Assembly: GCA_016744415.1 (NCBI GenBank) | Contig: JADGEL010000002.1 | Coordinates: forward strand, 248,001 to 312,000 | Direction: 5' to 3' | From: Flavobacteriaceae bacterium | Lineage (GTDB): Bacteria > Bacteroidota > Bacteroidia > Flavobacteriales > Flavobacteriaceae | Length of the DNA: 64,000 nucleotides | In this document: piece after piece, positions 26,148-34,828 of the stretch | Layout of the letters: the number at the start of each line of letters is the position of its first letter | Numbering within the stretch: position 1 is the stretch's first letter | Translations under genes and position numbers: made by a program | The notes under the pieces: model-generated | Told to the model about the DNA's origin: nothing | The model's input: only the letters and a program-made list of their open reading frames with translations | Database searches by the model: none

Positions 26148-26149
26148 AC

Positions 26150-26159
26150 TACTGCCGAC
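26150..26159. repeat. cassette-flanking inverted repeat, right arm (HipA-like pair)
   Basis: TACTGCCGAC, two bases after the HipS-like stop codon; pairs with GTTGGCAGTA at 24694-24703 with one mismatch. Confidence 0.55.
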
Positions 26160-26266
26160 ACCGGTAATAATTCATCGTGATTTACCGTTAAAAAGAAAAT
26201 TTAAGAACTACATTTAAACTTTATAAATAAATTGAAAATATGTTGTTACAGTTTTATTTACCCTAA
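26156..26266. repeat. truncated copy of interspersed element E
   Basis: ACACCGG near the left end and GTTGTTACAGTTTTATTT near the right end match the element at 42908-43149 in the same order (also AGAACTAYATTTAAA between them). Only the left part of the longer copy is present here. It lies between the HipS-like gene and the endonuclease-associated small gene. Confidence 0.5.
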
Positions 26267-26460
26267 ATTAATACTACAATTATTTAAATTGTTGTGTTGA
26301 TATCTGGGAAGTATTTTTCTAAACTCTTACCTTCTTTAAAACTATTAACATCTACTATCTTATTAGTTCTTGTGTTGTAAACAAGCTCTACATAAAATTT
26401 ATTTATGCCATAAAGTGAAAGATATTCTAATTTGCTTTTGTTTGAAGGCATGTTTCTAAT
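26262..26460 (-). repeat. island direct repeat D, copy 1 (3' part of the small gene)
   Basis: About 180 bases starting CCTAAATTA and containing the end of the 82-residue gene. Copy 2 is at 37450-37655 and shorter copy 3 at 44333-44430, the last directly before the tyrosine recombinase gene; all are in the same orientation. Confidence 0.7.
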
Positions 26461-26532
26461 AAAATCACCTTCTTTCCAAACAACTGCTTGTTTTTTATTA
26501 AATGACAATATGTTAAATTGGTATAATGTCAT
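26284..26532 (-). CDS. small protein coupled to endonuclease I
   Basis: 82 residues, no signal peptide, no recognised domain. Its ATG overlaps the stop of the endonuclease I gene (ATGA), so translation is coupled. The C-terminal two thirds reappear in degraded form at 37473-37655 and partly at 44333-44430, with conserved protein sequence (MPSNKSKLEYLSLYxINKF). An immunity-type role is a guess. The 3' part of this gene is the repeated sequence of the island and may mark a recombination hot spot. Confidence 0.55.
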   Translation of the reverse strand: MTLYQFNILSFNKKQAVVWKEGDFIRNMPSNKSKLEYLSLYGINKFYVELVYNTRTNKIVDVNSFKEGKSLEKYFPDINTTI

Positions 26533-27599
26533 AAAACGACAATCTGTTTTGTAATTGATTTGTTTTTAGAAGTTATTTTAAAAAAATATAGCCCTTGATT
26601 AAATTTCGAAACATCAATTATATTTTGATGCTTATCTACTTGTTTGGAAAGTATTTTTTTACCAACAACATCAAAGACTTCTACTAACACTTTATCATTA
26701 AGACCTAAAACATGCAAATAATTTGAAACAGGATTTGGATATAAAACAATATTTAATTGATTAAAATCATTAACTGATAATGATGATTGCCATGCCACTC
26801 CAATTTGATTACCCCATAAGTGCTCTACTAACTCTGGATAATCTATAAATGGATTGCGGTTGTTTTGATAGTTGTTGTAAATAATATCATTTCTGTTTTC
26901 TTCCCAAGCATCCACAGGGTCATTTCGATGCCAATCTATAAGTGTTGAAAGAACACCATGAAAAGGTGAACTATCAGAAATTGGTAGAATAGTTTCTGAA
27001 ACTTCTAAATCTGGATATGCATCATAGCCCTCATACCTAACTGCCATATAAAATATCATACGTGCAACATCGCCTTTTACTATTGGGCGTGGCTCAAAAG
27101 ACCATGCTGTATTATCTAACATTGAACCTGTATTGTTTGACCATTGATCATAAACTATGGAGCAATCGTTACAATTATCGAAGCCTCTATTATTTCTTGT
27201 ACCGTTTGTTGTATTGTCTAAAGGGCGTAGTGCATGAACATCAGTACCTGGACCAGGGTCGGTATCAAAATTACCTCTTGATTTTGCCCAAACATGTTCT
27301 CGGGTCCAGCCGCTACCATTACTATATTCTTGCGCTGCATTGACTGAGACACCAGAGTAAATTAAAATAACATTACTGGAGTTATTGGGGTCTTTATCGG
27401 TCTGTTTTAAAATATCCCAAACATCAGTACTAGAAGATGTATATGGGAATTCAGTATGATTATCAATAATTTGGTTTAGTGCATACTTTAAATTATTGTC
27501 TGCATTGTTCTCTGCAGAGGTATAATAACCTATTGGAATTTGGGCATAGGAAATAAATGATAGTAGCAAAATTAGTGGTAAAACTCTTGTTACTTTCAT
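26529..27599 (-). CDS. secreted endonuclease I family nuclease with T9SS sorting domain
   Basis: 356 residues. Signal peptide (cut near YAQ), then the endonuclease I domain with the catalytic His motif WTREHVWAKSRGNF (about 98-111), VHALRPLDNTTNGTRNN, and a conserved metal-site region. The last 75 residues are a type A T9SS C-terminal domain (YPNPVSNYLHV ... GLYFFKIT ... KQIVVL), so the enzyme is exported by type IX secretion. Such nucleases degrade extracellular DNA. The gene is followed by the coupled small protein gene. A truncated second copy of this gene lies at 39779-40292. Confidence 0.92.
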   Translation of the reverse strand: MKVTRVLPLILLLSFISYAQIPIGYYTSAENNADNNLKYALNQIIDNHTEFPYTSSSTDVWDILKQTDKDPNNSSNVILIYSGVSVNAAQEYSNGSGWTREHVWAKSRGNFDTDPGPGTDVHALRPLDNTTNGTRNNRGFDNCNDCSIVYDQWSNNTGSMLDNTAWSFEPRPIVKGDVARMIFYMAVRYEGYDAYPDLEVSETILPISDSSPFHGVLSTLIDWHRNDPVDAWEENRNDIIYNNYQNNRNPFIDYPELVEHLWGNQIGVAWQSSLSVNDFNQLNIVLYPNPVSNYLHVLGLNDKVLVEVFDVVGKKILSKQVDKHQNIIDVSKFNQGLYFFKITSKNKSITKQIVVL

Positions 27600-27659
27600 G
27601 GCTTTTTTTTTACAAGGTATGAAATAATTAAAACTTTATAGATTTGATTAAATAAGTAT

Positions 27660-27689
27660 GGTTTTGCCTTATTTAAGTAAGGCAAAACC
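27660..27689. repeat. 12-bp hairpin upstream of endonuclease I
   Basis: GGTTTTGCCTTA and its exact complement around a TTTAAG loop, about 60 bases upstream of the endonuclease start. The homologous site at 40351-40380 keeps the loop and most of the stem, with a T-A to C-G pair exchange, which suggests the stem is selected. Confidence 0.6.
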
Positions 27690-27753
27690 TTTCGAGTTCT
27701 TGAGTTAGTTTTTGTAATATGTGGGGTGGTTTGAAGGCTTTTTAATTATTGGG

Positions 27754-27834
27754 TTTTGCGATAAATTAAGATGATTTATTGTATATGAAATGATTGAAAA
27801 GGGATTAAAGTTTGAACCTGAAAAAAGTAAATAG
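27754..27834. repeat. interspersed repeat R, copy 1
   Basis: About 80 bases beginning TTTGCGATAAATTAA and including GAAAAGGGATTAAAG. Related copies are at 31884-31963, 36043-36098 and 40444-40520, each upstream of a gene group of the island. Confidence 0.6.
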
Positions 27835-28038
27835 CAATTTTATTATATAAAAAGCGAATTGTAATTAGTCATTTACAATATATATTAGAAAATAATATGG
27901 AAGGAAAAGAAGGAATTGTATTTACATCTTTACATTTATAGATCATGTAAATAATAAAATTTAACGAGGGTGAAAGAGGTGATTCTTTTGAGGCAACGAG
28001 TTTGAATTCACTCAAGAATAACAATAAATAAAAGAATT

Positions 28039-29085
28039 ATGATAGAAATTGACGTTTTACCTTCTTCTAGCGATAAAAAAGGAGCTGATTCTATTCTACT
28101 TAGATTTGGTACTTTTAGTTATGACACAAACAAAAATTCACAGAAAGTTGTTCTCATAGATGGTGGTTATAAAGAAAATACGAAAAGAATCCAAACTCAT
28201 CTAGATGAGTTTTATGACACAAAAAGAATTGATTTATTAATATGTACACACCCTGATGGAGATCATATAAATGGAGCAGTTGAATTGTTAAATGACAAAA
28301 GTATTATTATTGATAAGGTACTAGTGCATAATCCTTGGGATTATTCCTATACCGTAAATAGAAAGTCATCTGATAATCGAACAACCGCTAATTCAATTGA
28401 GACCAGATTAGAAAATAGTTTAAGTTCCTTAGATGATTTTATAAGCAAATTGGATGAACGAAAGATTGAATATAAATCACCATTTGCAGGAAGGGAAGAG
28501 TTTTCTGGAAGTATTAAAATTTTAGGACCAACGAAACCTTTTTACACAAAAAAGATCACAGAGTTCCCTGGGATGCCAGATCATGGAAAGTGGAGTGAAT
28601 CATACAGTCCAGAAATCGTCAATTATGATGAAGATATGAAACATTTTGTAGATGAGCCAGAAACATCAGCTAGAAACGCAAGTTCAGCAATTGTATTATT
28701 CGAATATAAAGGGTTTAAAGTTTTATTCACGGGTGATGCTGGCGTTGAATCTTTAGAATTAGCAATTAAATTTGCTGAAGAAAACAACATAGATCTTACA
28801 AATCTAGATTATATGCAAATACCCCATCATGGTAGTCTGAAAAATATGTCAAAAGCCTTGGCTGACAAAATAGAAACTAATCAATACTTTGTTTCTGCAC
28901 CGTCTAATAGTGAAAAACACCCTTCGAAACTGTTGTTAAATTATTTTCAAAATAAATTAAATAAAAAAGTTTTTCATATTTCAACAAATACCTTATGTAT
29001 GAGTAAAAATGCACCAACGAGAAATTGGTCATCAGCTGAAAATACACCCCTTTTTGACAAGGTGCAAGTTTTAATAAAAAAATAA
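28039..29085 (+). CDS. ComEC-like metallo-beta-lactamase-fold hydrolase (soluble)
   Basis: 348 residues without membrane segments. Metal-binding motifs: THPDGDHINGA (His71, Asp73, Asp75, His76), FTGDAG (about 236) and PHHGS (about 273), the set seen in the MBL domain of ComEC/Rec2. A late region (APSNSEKHPSKLLL) also fits that family. Stand-alone ComEC-like MBL proteins are often found in conflict islands and may be nucleases. It starts four bases before a gene for a four-segment membrane protein, suggesting a two-component system. Confidence 0.85.
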   Translation: MIEIDVLPSSSDKKGADSILLRFGTFSYDTNKNSQKVVLIDGGYKENTKRIQTHLDEFYDTKRIDLLICTHPDGDHINGAVELLNDKSIIIDKVLVHNPWDYSYTVNRKSSDNRTTANSIETRLENSLSSLDDFISKLDERKIEYKSPFAGREEFSGSIKILGPTKPFYTKKITEFPGMPDHGKWSESYSPEIVNYDEDMKHFVDEPETSARNASSAIVLFEYKGFKVLFTGDAGVESLELAIKFAEENNIDLTNLDYMQIPHHGSLKNMSKALADKIETNQYFVSAPSNSEKHPSKLLLNYFQNKLNKKVFHISTNTLCMSKNAPTRNWSSAENTPLFDKVQVLIKK

Positions 29086-29089
29086 CCTC

Positions 29090-29677
29090 ATGGACAAACT
29101 TGGAATAAAGGCAACAATTTATGATCTACTTGGTTATATCATACCGGGTTTCTTGACTTTATTATTTATTTACATATTTATGTTTGATAAGGATCTGAAT
29201 TGGCTATTATCGTTAAAAACTGAAAAAATTTCTACTCCTTTTTATGCTTTGGTATTTGTGTTGGCCTATGTGGCCGGTCAAACTATATCTTCTATGTCTT
29301 CATTTTTATTTGAGGGCATAATAACAAAGAAGATATTTAAGAAATATATTGTTAATGATTACTCTTCTCATAACACTAAAACAAATATGTTATTTGGAAA
29401 AGATTATAAAGATGTAGATAGTCAAAATCTAAGTTCATATTGTCAAGAGAAGTTCCCTAAAGTTTATGATACAGCATTTGTCTTTATGACGATTTATGGA
29501 CTTTCAAGGAATGTTGCTACTAGTTTTTTGATTTTGACTGTGTATGTAATAAATAAGTTTAGATTTTTCTCTGTGGAATGCTTAATAACTGTATTATCCA
29601 TGATCTTACTTATAAGAAACTACTATAGATTTAAAAAATATTTTGAATTAAAAATTAATAGTGCTTTGTATTTATAA
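29090..29677 (+). CDS. four-segment membrane protein partnered with the MBL protein
   Basis: 195 residues. Membrane segments at about 15-33, 50-68, 140-160 and 165-183, with a cytoplasmic or periplasmic loop of about 70 residues between the second and third. The N-terminus has YDLLGYIIPG, a pattern I associate with membrane proteins found beside nuclease or MBL genes in defence islands (from memory, not searched). No enzymatic motif is visible. Four bases separate it from the MBL gene. Possible roles are membrane effector or anchor. Confidence 0.65.
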   Translation: MDKLGIKATIYDLLGYIIPGFLTLLFIYIFMFDKDLNWLLSLKTEKISTPFYALVFVLAYVAGQTISSMSSFLFEGIITKKIFKKYIVNDYSSHNTKTNMLFGKDYKDVDSQNLSSYCQEKFPKVYDTAFVFMTIYGLSRNVATSFLILTVYVINKFRFFSVECLITVLSMILLIRNYYRFKKYFELKINSALYL

Positions 29678-29777
29678 TAGAACAAAGCGAACCTTAGTGC
29701 ACAACACTTAATATACAAACGGTTTTATAACATTATGATAAACTTATAGATTAGATAAAACTAACTAACCAAAATCA

Positions 29778-30359
29778 ATGACAGCTACTGATTATCAAAA
29801 TTTATTGACACCAATAATGACTCAAAAGTTTGGAACTTTAGAAGTTATAAGTGAATGGAGAGCATTTAGAGGAATGAACTATCAATATTCACCACGTGTT
29901 GATATCGCAGTTGGTCCTTTTAGTGTTGCACCTGGACCAAACAGAACAGAGGAATATAATGAGATAATCCAGAGACCAGTAATCAACGATTTTTTACGTA
30001 GTATTTACGACGCACATATTGATAATATTGGAGAAGAATGGTTGAATGAAATTTATATTCCAGAATTTAATGATCTAATTGAAAAAAATCAAAATGCAAG
30101 ATGTTTAATGTCAATCGAAATTGAAAATAGCAGCACAAGAAAACATATTATGGGAAGTATGATTAATGCGGCATCATTGGGTAGAATCGGAATAGGAATT
30201 GCATATAATGATAGTGTACTTCGGACTTTTATGAGAATAATGAGTTATATGGAGTTTCTTAAAAGGGTTGAAAAAAACGCTTATGATACTACAAACTTTT
30301 TGATTGTCACAAAAGAGCAATTTAGTGATCTTGTGAATGCCAATATCGAACAAAATTAA
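29778..30359 (+). CDS. PD-(D/E)XK-like nuclease candidate
   Basis: 193 residues. RVDIAVGPF (Asp42) followed about 70 residues later by LMSIEIENSSTRKHIMGS (Glu114, Glu116) has the order and strand pattern of restriction-endonuclease-like folds, though the usual Lys of the E-x-K motif is not there (E-x-E-N). The gene is 100 bases after the membrane protein gene and 12 before a small Cys-containing protein gene. It could be a degenerate nuclease or a DNA-binding sensor. Assignment is tentative. Confidence 0.45.
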   Translation: MTATDYQNLLTPIMTQKFGTLEVISEWRAFRGMNYQYSPRVDIAVGPFSVAPGPNRTEEYNEIIQRPVINDFLRSIYDAHIDNIGEEWLNEIYIPEFNDLIEKNQNARCLMSIEIENSSTRKHIMGSMINAASLGRIGIGIAYNDSVLRTFMRIMSYMEFLKRVEKNAYDTTNFLIVTKEQFSDLVNANIEQN

Positions 30360-30371
30360 AATTATAGAAAA

Positions 30372-30575
30372 ATGGATTTAAGAAAAATAGCAAGATCACT
30401 TGAAAGAGAAAGATGCTCTAAGCACAATGAGAAACCAACAGCAACACCAAAAAGAGATTCTATAGAAATTTCATGTTGTTGCGAATCTTTTAGAAAAAAA
30501 ATCGCAAATAAAATGGAATTTGAAATAGCAAAGGAAGCTGAAAACGATATTAAAAAAGCATTTAAAGGATGGTAA
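30372..30575 (+). CDS. small Cys-containing protein
   Basis: 67 residues. RERCSKHNEKP near residue 13 and SCCCESFRKK near residue 35 give a C-x2-H ... CCC arrangement that could bind zinc. Both ends are helical and charged. It follows the nuclease-like gene by 12 bases and is probably co-transcribed with it. A possible DNA- or RNA-binding helper; function not recognised. Confidence 0.5.
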   Translation: MDLRKIARSLERERCSKHNEKPTATPKRDSIEISCCCESFRKKIANKMEFEIAKEAENDIKKAFKGW

Positions 30576-30691
30576 TATACGTTGCTTGATTTAGTGTCCA
30601 ATGAAAACCACTGACATAGTTCTTCGTAGATAAAGTATTAATTGATATGAAAAATTTAAGGCACTGAATTATTTACAAACATTAAAAGACT

Positions 30692-31828
30692 ATGATACTA
30701 GAAAAAGACGTTCCTATTTTGGATTTGATTTTAGAAAATTTAATTAAAACTGAAGGAAAGACTACTGTACGTTTTTACTCAGATTCTGGATTAATTCCCA
30801 ACAATTCTGAAAATTGGAAAATTAAAGCAGAATGGGAAAGAATTTTATCCATAATTAAATTTTACAATTGTGCTAAAATAAACCCAGAACTTAATGAAGA
30901 CAACTGGGCAAATCTAGAAAGGAATCTTGAAACTTCTCGATTTTTTAAAAATGGCGGTTTTAAAGAAAAGTTGAAATATGAACAATCAATTAAAAAGGGA
31001 AACATTGAAAAACCGAAGGAAACAGAAATGAAAATAGATATATTCATTAGTCATAGTGGCCATGATTCTGATACCGCTAAATTACTAATTGACTTGCTTA
31101 AAACATCTCTAAATTTAAGTTCAGCTAAAATTAGATGTACGAGTGTTAATGGTTACCGACTTCCCGCAGGAGCACCTACAGATGATATGTTAAAAAAAGA
31201 AGTTCACGAATCTAAAGTGTTAATTGGTTTGATTTCTGCAAATAGCATTAATTCTGCATATGTACTGTTCGAGTTAGGAGCCAGATGGGGTGCATCTTTA
31301 CCTCTAATACCACTAATAACTAGTAAACTTGGGAATGAACTTTTGAAGGGACCTTTGAGCGGAATTAACGCTTTGAATTGCTGTGAATCTGCTCAATTAC
31401 AGCAACTAATATCAGATTTAAAAACTGAATTAAAAGTTATTGGAGAGGCTCCTGAAGTATATCAAGATAAAATTAATTTATTAGTAAATCATTGTCTGAA
31501 AGAATCTCTTTCAACGATTAAGGTTACTGCAACTTCAAATAAACCAACTAAACAAAAATCAAATAATTCCGTCCAAAAGAATGACGACAAGATAAAATCT
31601 TATTGCGAAAAACAATGGCCTGGTGATTATTCTATGAGAGTTCATTGTATAAAAGAACAAAAAGAAGCAAAACAGGATATTGAGAAATCGAGACCAAACG
31701 ATATTCCAGAAAATATCTTCAATGGCATTCTGAACAAAGCAATATTGGAATGGGCAACAGATTATACAATGCAAGTTCACTCTAGAAATGAACAAATAGA
31801 GGCTTATAGAGAATTAAATGATTTATAA
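30692..31828 (+). CDS. TIR-domain protein with C-terminal duplicated motif
   Basis: 378 residues. An N-terminal helical region (1-105) precedes a TIR domain (about 114-255): IDIFISHSGHD for strand A, a loop with NGYRLPAGAP, and the catalytic Glu194 in LFELGARWG. Bacterial TIR domains of this type cleave NAD and act as abortive-infection effectors. The C-terminus carries two copies of a short motif, W-x-x-DY-x-M-x-V-H-x(4)-EQ-x-E-A, at about 308-330 and 352-374; such motifs recur at ends of unrelated bacterial proteins and may form a docking helix pair. It is a single-gene unit. Confidence 0.8.
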   Translation: MILEKDVPILDLILENLIKTEGKTTVRFYSDSGLIPNNSENWKIKAEWERILSIIKFYNCAKINPELNEDNWANLERNLETSRFFKNGGFKEKLKYEQSIKKGNIEKPKETEMKIDIFISHSGHDSDTAKLLIDLLKTSLNLSSAKIRCTSVNGYRLPAGAPTDDMLKKEVHESKVLIGLISANSINSAYVLFELGARWGASLPLIPLITSKLGNELLKGPLSGINALNCCESAQLQQLISDLKTELKVIGEAPEVYQDKINLLVNHCLKESLSTIKVTATSNKPTKQKSNNSVQKNDDKIKSYCEKQWPGDYSMRVHCIKEQKEAKQDIEKSRPNDIPENIFNGILNKAILEWATDYTMQVHSRNEQIEAYRELNDL

Positions 31829-31883
31829 TATACTATGTGCAACAATAAACTGAGTCAATAAACAAGGCCTCCTATATTAGAGC

Positions 31884-31963
31884 TTTGCGATAAATTAAAA
31901 TGATTTATTGAATGTATAAAATAATTGAAAAGGGATTAAAACCCGAAATTAAAATAGATAAAC
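31884..31963. repeat. interspersed repeat R, copy 2
   Basis: Same 80-base sequence as 27754-27834 (TTTGCGATAAATTAAAATG ... GGGATTAAAACCCGAAATT), 53 bases upstream of the AAA ATPase gene. Confidence 0.6.
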
Positions 31964-32016
31964 AAGTCGTTTTGATGTGGGTGTAAAGGAATTATACTTA
32001 ATTAAAAAAACAATAA

Positions 32017-34638
32017 ATGCCAATATTAAATGACATAATTGATTGGGTAGAAAACAAACCTATTTTTTGGCAAGTTGCCATAGATCGATTAATAAGGAAT
32101 AACGAACTAACGGATAGCGACATTGCAGAACTCAAAGAAATCTGTAAAGTAGAATATGGATTGTCAGAATTTGAATTTGATAAAGTAGATTTTGACGATT
32201 TAAGGGAATTCGCAGATAACTCAACAAGTAACGAAGATGTGATACTTTCTAAAATATTCAATGTAGATAATGTAAACGCACTCTCAAAAACTAGTGAATT
32301 AGAATTTGCTTCCAAAGGACTTACTTTAGTCTATGGAGATAATGGTTCAGGCAAGTCAAGTTATGTAAGTATTTTAAAACATGCTTGCAACACAAGAGGT
32401 CACAAACCAAAAATAAATGATAATTTATATGACCCAATGTGTTCTGGAAATGACAAAAAAGCAGATGTAGAATATACAATTGATGAAATTAATTTTAATA
32501 CAGTAAATCTCATAAATGAAGAAGTAAATGATTCTGTTCTAAAAAGTGTTGATGTTTTCGACACATTTAGTGCTAATCATTACATAGAAGGACAAGATGA
32601 AATTGCTTTTATTCCTCAAGGTTTATCTATTGTGGAAAAATTGGCAATCTATATAAAAAGAGTTGAGAGCGAACTAAATGCAGAATTATTAAGTCCTGCT
32701 TTAGAAAAATTCGACTATACACTTTTAGAAGTTTCTGATTGTTCAACTGCAAAAACATTTCTCGATAACTTAAGTTCAGAAACAAAACTTGACGAATTAA
32801 GAACTGAAGCAATTTGGAATACAACTAAAAGTTCTAGAATTGAAGAGTTGACTAAAGAAATAGATAAATTAAAAGCAACAGATCCAAAGAAAAGTTTAAA
32901 AGCAAATGAAGATAAAATAAAGCGTTTTGAAATTTTGAAAAACAAATTCCAAACACTAGAAAATAACTTGACAGGGCCAGTATTAATAGATTTAAAGCAA
33001 ACATTAAATAATCTTGTTACAACAAGTGAAGCACTTAAAGAATCTTCTGAAAAAGCATTCTCTAAATTACCAATAAAAGGTGTTGGTAACAGTTCATGGA
33101 AATTACTTTGGGAAAGTGCTCGCAAATTCTACAATAAAAGTACAGAAACAGAAAATTTCCCAAAGGTAAATGAAGATAGTAATTGTCCTCTTTGTCTTCA
33201 AGATTTAGGAGAAGAAGCAAAAAACAGGTTTACTACTTTTGAAGATTTTGTAAAAAATGACATTCAAAAAACTTATAATGAAGCTTCAGATAAATTTGAT
33301 TTAGAAATTGAAAATTTAAATAGACAAGACTTCTCTTTTCAAGAACAAAAACCGACAACTATAGAATTGGAGGAATTGATTAATGATTATTCACAAAATC
33401 AAACACAATATTTAGAGTTGTTATTTAAGCAGAAAGATTATTTAATAGGTTTTTTTAATTCAAAAAAAACAGTTGAAATAATTGAATCAATTGAAATTGA
33501 GAACACGCCTAAAACATTGATTCAAGAGCTCATAAAAACTTTAGAAGAGACAAATGAGAAATTAAAAATCCAATCAATTGAAGAAGATTTAAAACCGCTC
33601 AATAAGGAACTAAATCAATTAAAAGGAGAAAAAAAAATTTTTGATTTCAAACCAAAATTAGGACGTGAAATTTATCGACAAAAAAAGATAAACTTACTTA
33701 AACAATGTATAGGCAAATGCAACACTCGATCAATCACGACACATAGTAACGAGTTAGCAACAAAATATATCAGTCAAAATCTTAAAAAGAATTTCAAAAC
33801 CGAACTAACAAAATTAGGCTTTAAGAATATCAAAATAGAATCTGAGACAAAAGGACAAAGAGGGAAACAATACCATTATTTACGACTTGACGAAGATAAC
33901 GCTAACGGCATTGCATTAAAAGACATTTTAAGCGAAGGAGAGCATAGATGTATTTCTTTGGCTACGTTTCTATCTGAGTTATCCATTTCAGAACATAAAA
34001 GTTCCATAATTTTTGACGACCCTGTTTCGTCCCTCGACCATAAATGGAGGGCTAAAATATCTAAAAGAATTGCAGAAGAATCCTTAGAACGTCAGGTCAT
34101 TGTTTTTACACACGACATTACTTTTCTACTTATGATTCAAGAGCATTCTAATGAACTAAATTGCGATTTAGATATCAAAAGCCTTACAAGAAAGAAAAAA
34201 GAAACGGGACTAATTGCAAGCAATCCTCCATGGGATGCTTTATCTGTTGGAAAACGTATTGGTTTGTTAAAAAACGAGTATCAAAAGTTAGAAAAAATCG
34301 AAAGAACGGAAACAGAAGATATTTATAAAGAAGGAGCGAAAATTTTGTATTGTAAACTTCGAGAAACTTGGGAACGATTTATTGAAGAGGTGTTTTTGAA
34401 TGGAGTAATTCAAAGATTTGGCAGAACAATACAAACACAGCGATTATCTGAAATTGTAGACTTAACAGAAGAGGATTATAACCTTGTTGATACTAATATG
34501 AGTAAATGTTCTACTTATTTCACAGGACACGATACGGCAGGAGCTTTAATTGAAGAAATGCCTGATTCTGACGAATTCCTTGCAGACTTAGTTGTTTTGG
34601 AAGAATACATTAAAGATATTAGAAAACGCAGAAAATAA
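32017..34638 (+). CDS. AAA_13-like SMC/Rad50-type ATPase (defence effector candidate)
   Basis: 873 residues. Walker A YGDNGSGKSS (about 106-115); a long coiled region with a zinc-hook-like CPLC near residue 390; ABC signature LSEGEHR, Walker B IIFDDPVSSLD and H-loop FTHD in the last third. This is the layout of the AAA_13/RloC-PrrC group. The C-terminal tail (about 770-873) contains KLRETWERFIEE and TGHD, which recall the Arg-x3-Glu and His residues of PrrC-type anticodon nucleases, but the spacing differs. An N-terminal helical extension of about 80 residues precedes the ATPase. Probably a single-gene anti-phage system. Confidence 0.8.
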   Translation: MPILNDIIDWVENKPIFWQVAIDRLIRNNELTDSDIAELKEICKVEYGLSEFEFDKVDFDDLREFADNSTSNEDVILSKIFNVDNVNALSKTSELEFASKGLTLVYGDNGSGKSSYVSILKHACNTRGHKPKINDNLYDPMCSGNDKKADVEYTIDEINFNTVNLINEEVNDSVLKSVDVFDTFSANHYIEGQDEIAFIPQGLSIVEKLAIYIKRVESELNAELLSPALEKFDYTLLEVSDCSTAKTFLDNLSSETKLDELRTEAIWNTTKSSRIEELTKEIDKLKATDPKKSLKANEDKIKRFEILKNKFQTLENNLTGPVLIDLKQTLNNLVTTSEALKESSEKAFSKLPIKGVGNSSWKLLWESARKFYNKSTETENFPKVNEDSNCPLCLQDLGEEAKNRFTTFEDFVKNDIQKTYNEASDKFDLEIENLNRQDFSFQEQKPTTIELEELINDYSQNQTQYLELLFKQKDYLIGFFNSKKTVEIIESIEIENTPKTLIQELIKTLEETNEKLKIQSIEEDLKPLNKELNQLKGEKKIFDFKPKLGREIYRQKKINLLKQCIGKCNTRSITTHSNELATKYISQNLKKNFKTELTKLGFKNIKIESETKGQRGKQYHYLRLDEDNANGIALKDILSEGEHRCISLATFLSELSISEHKSSIIFDDPVSSLDHKWRAKISKRIAEESLERQVIVFTHDITFLLMIQEHSNELNCDLDIKSLTRKKKETGLIASNPPWDALSVGKRIGLLKNEYQKLEKIERTETEDIYKEGAKILYCKLRETWERFIEEVFLNGVIQRFGRTIQTQRLSEIVDLTEEDYNLVDTNMSKCSTYFTGHDTAGALIEEMPDSDEFLADLVVLEEYIKDIRKRRK

Positions 34639-34828
34639 AAACATAGTAAGTAATAAAAATAATATGAGTTAAGTGTCATACCAAAAATTGATACAAATTA
34701 ACAAAATCGGCCAAATTTGTAATTTGACAGTTAAAAGAAAATTATCGGTGAAATTGTAAATTTCACTAAGTACCAATCCTAAAAGTAAGTACTCGGCACC
34801 TGCCTACTGTTAAATATAACCTACTATA

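Larger units (their letters stand above)
27600..28038. other. 439-base gap between endonuclease I and the MBL gene
   Basis: Contains a 12-bp hairpin (27660-27689) and interspersed repeat R copy 1 (27754-27834). The first about 240 bases are also duplicated at 40293-40540. No gene seen. Confidence 0.6.

Noticed and set aside
27660..27689. another copy of the filament-locus three-hexamer motif
   Set aside because: It contains CCTTA and TAAGG, but the spacing is wrong and there is no third hexamer; it is a plain hairpin.
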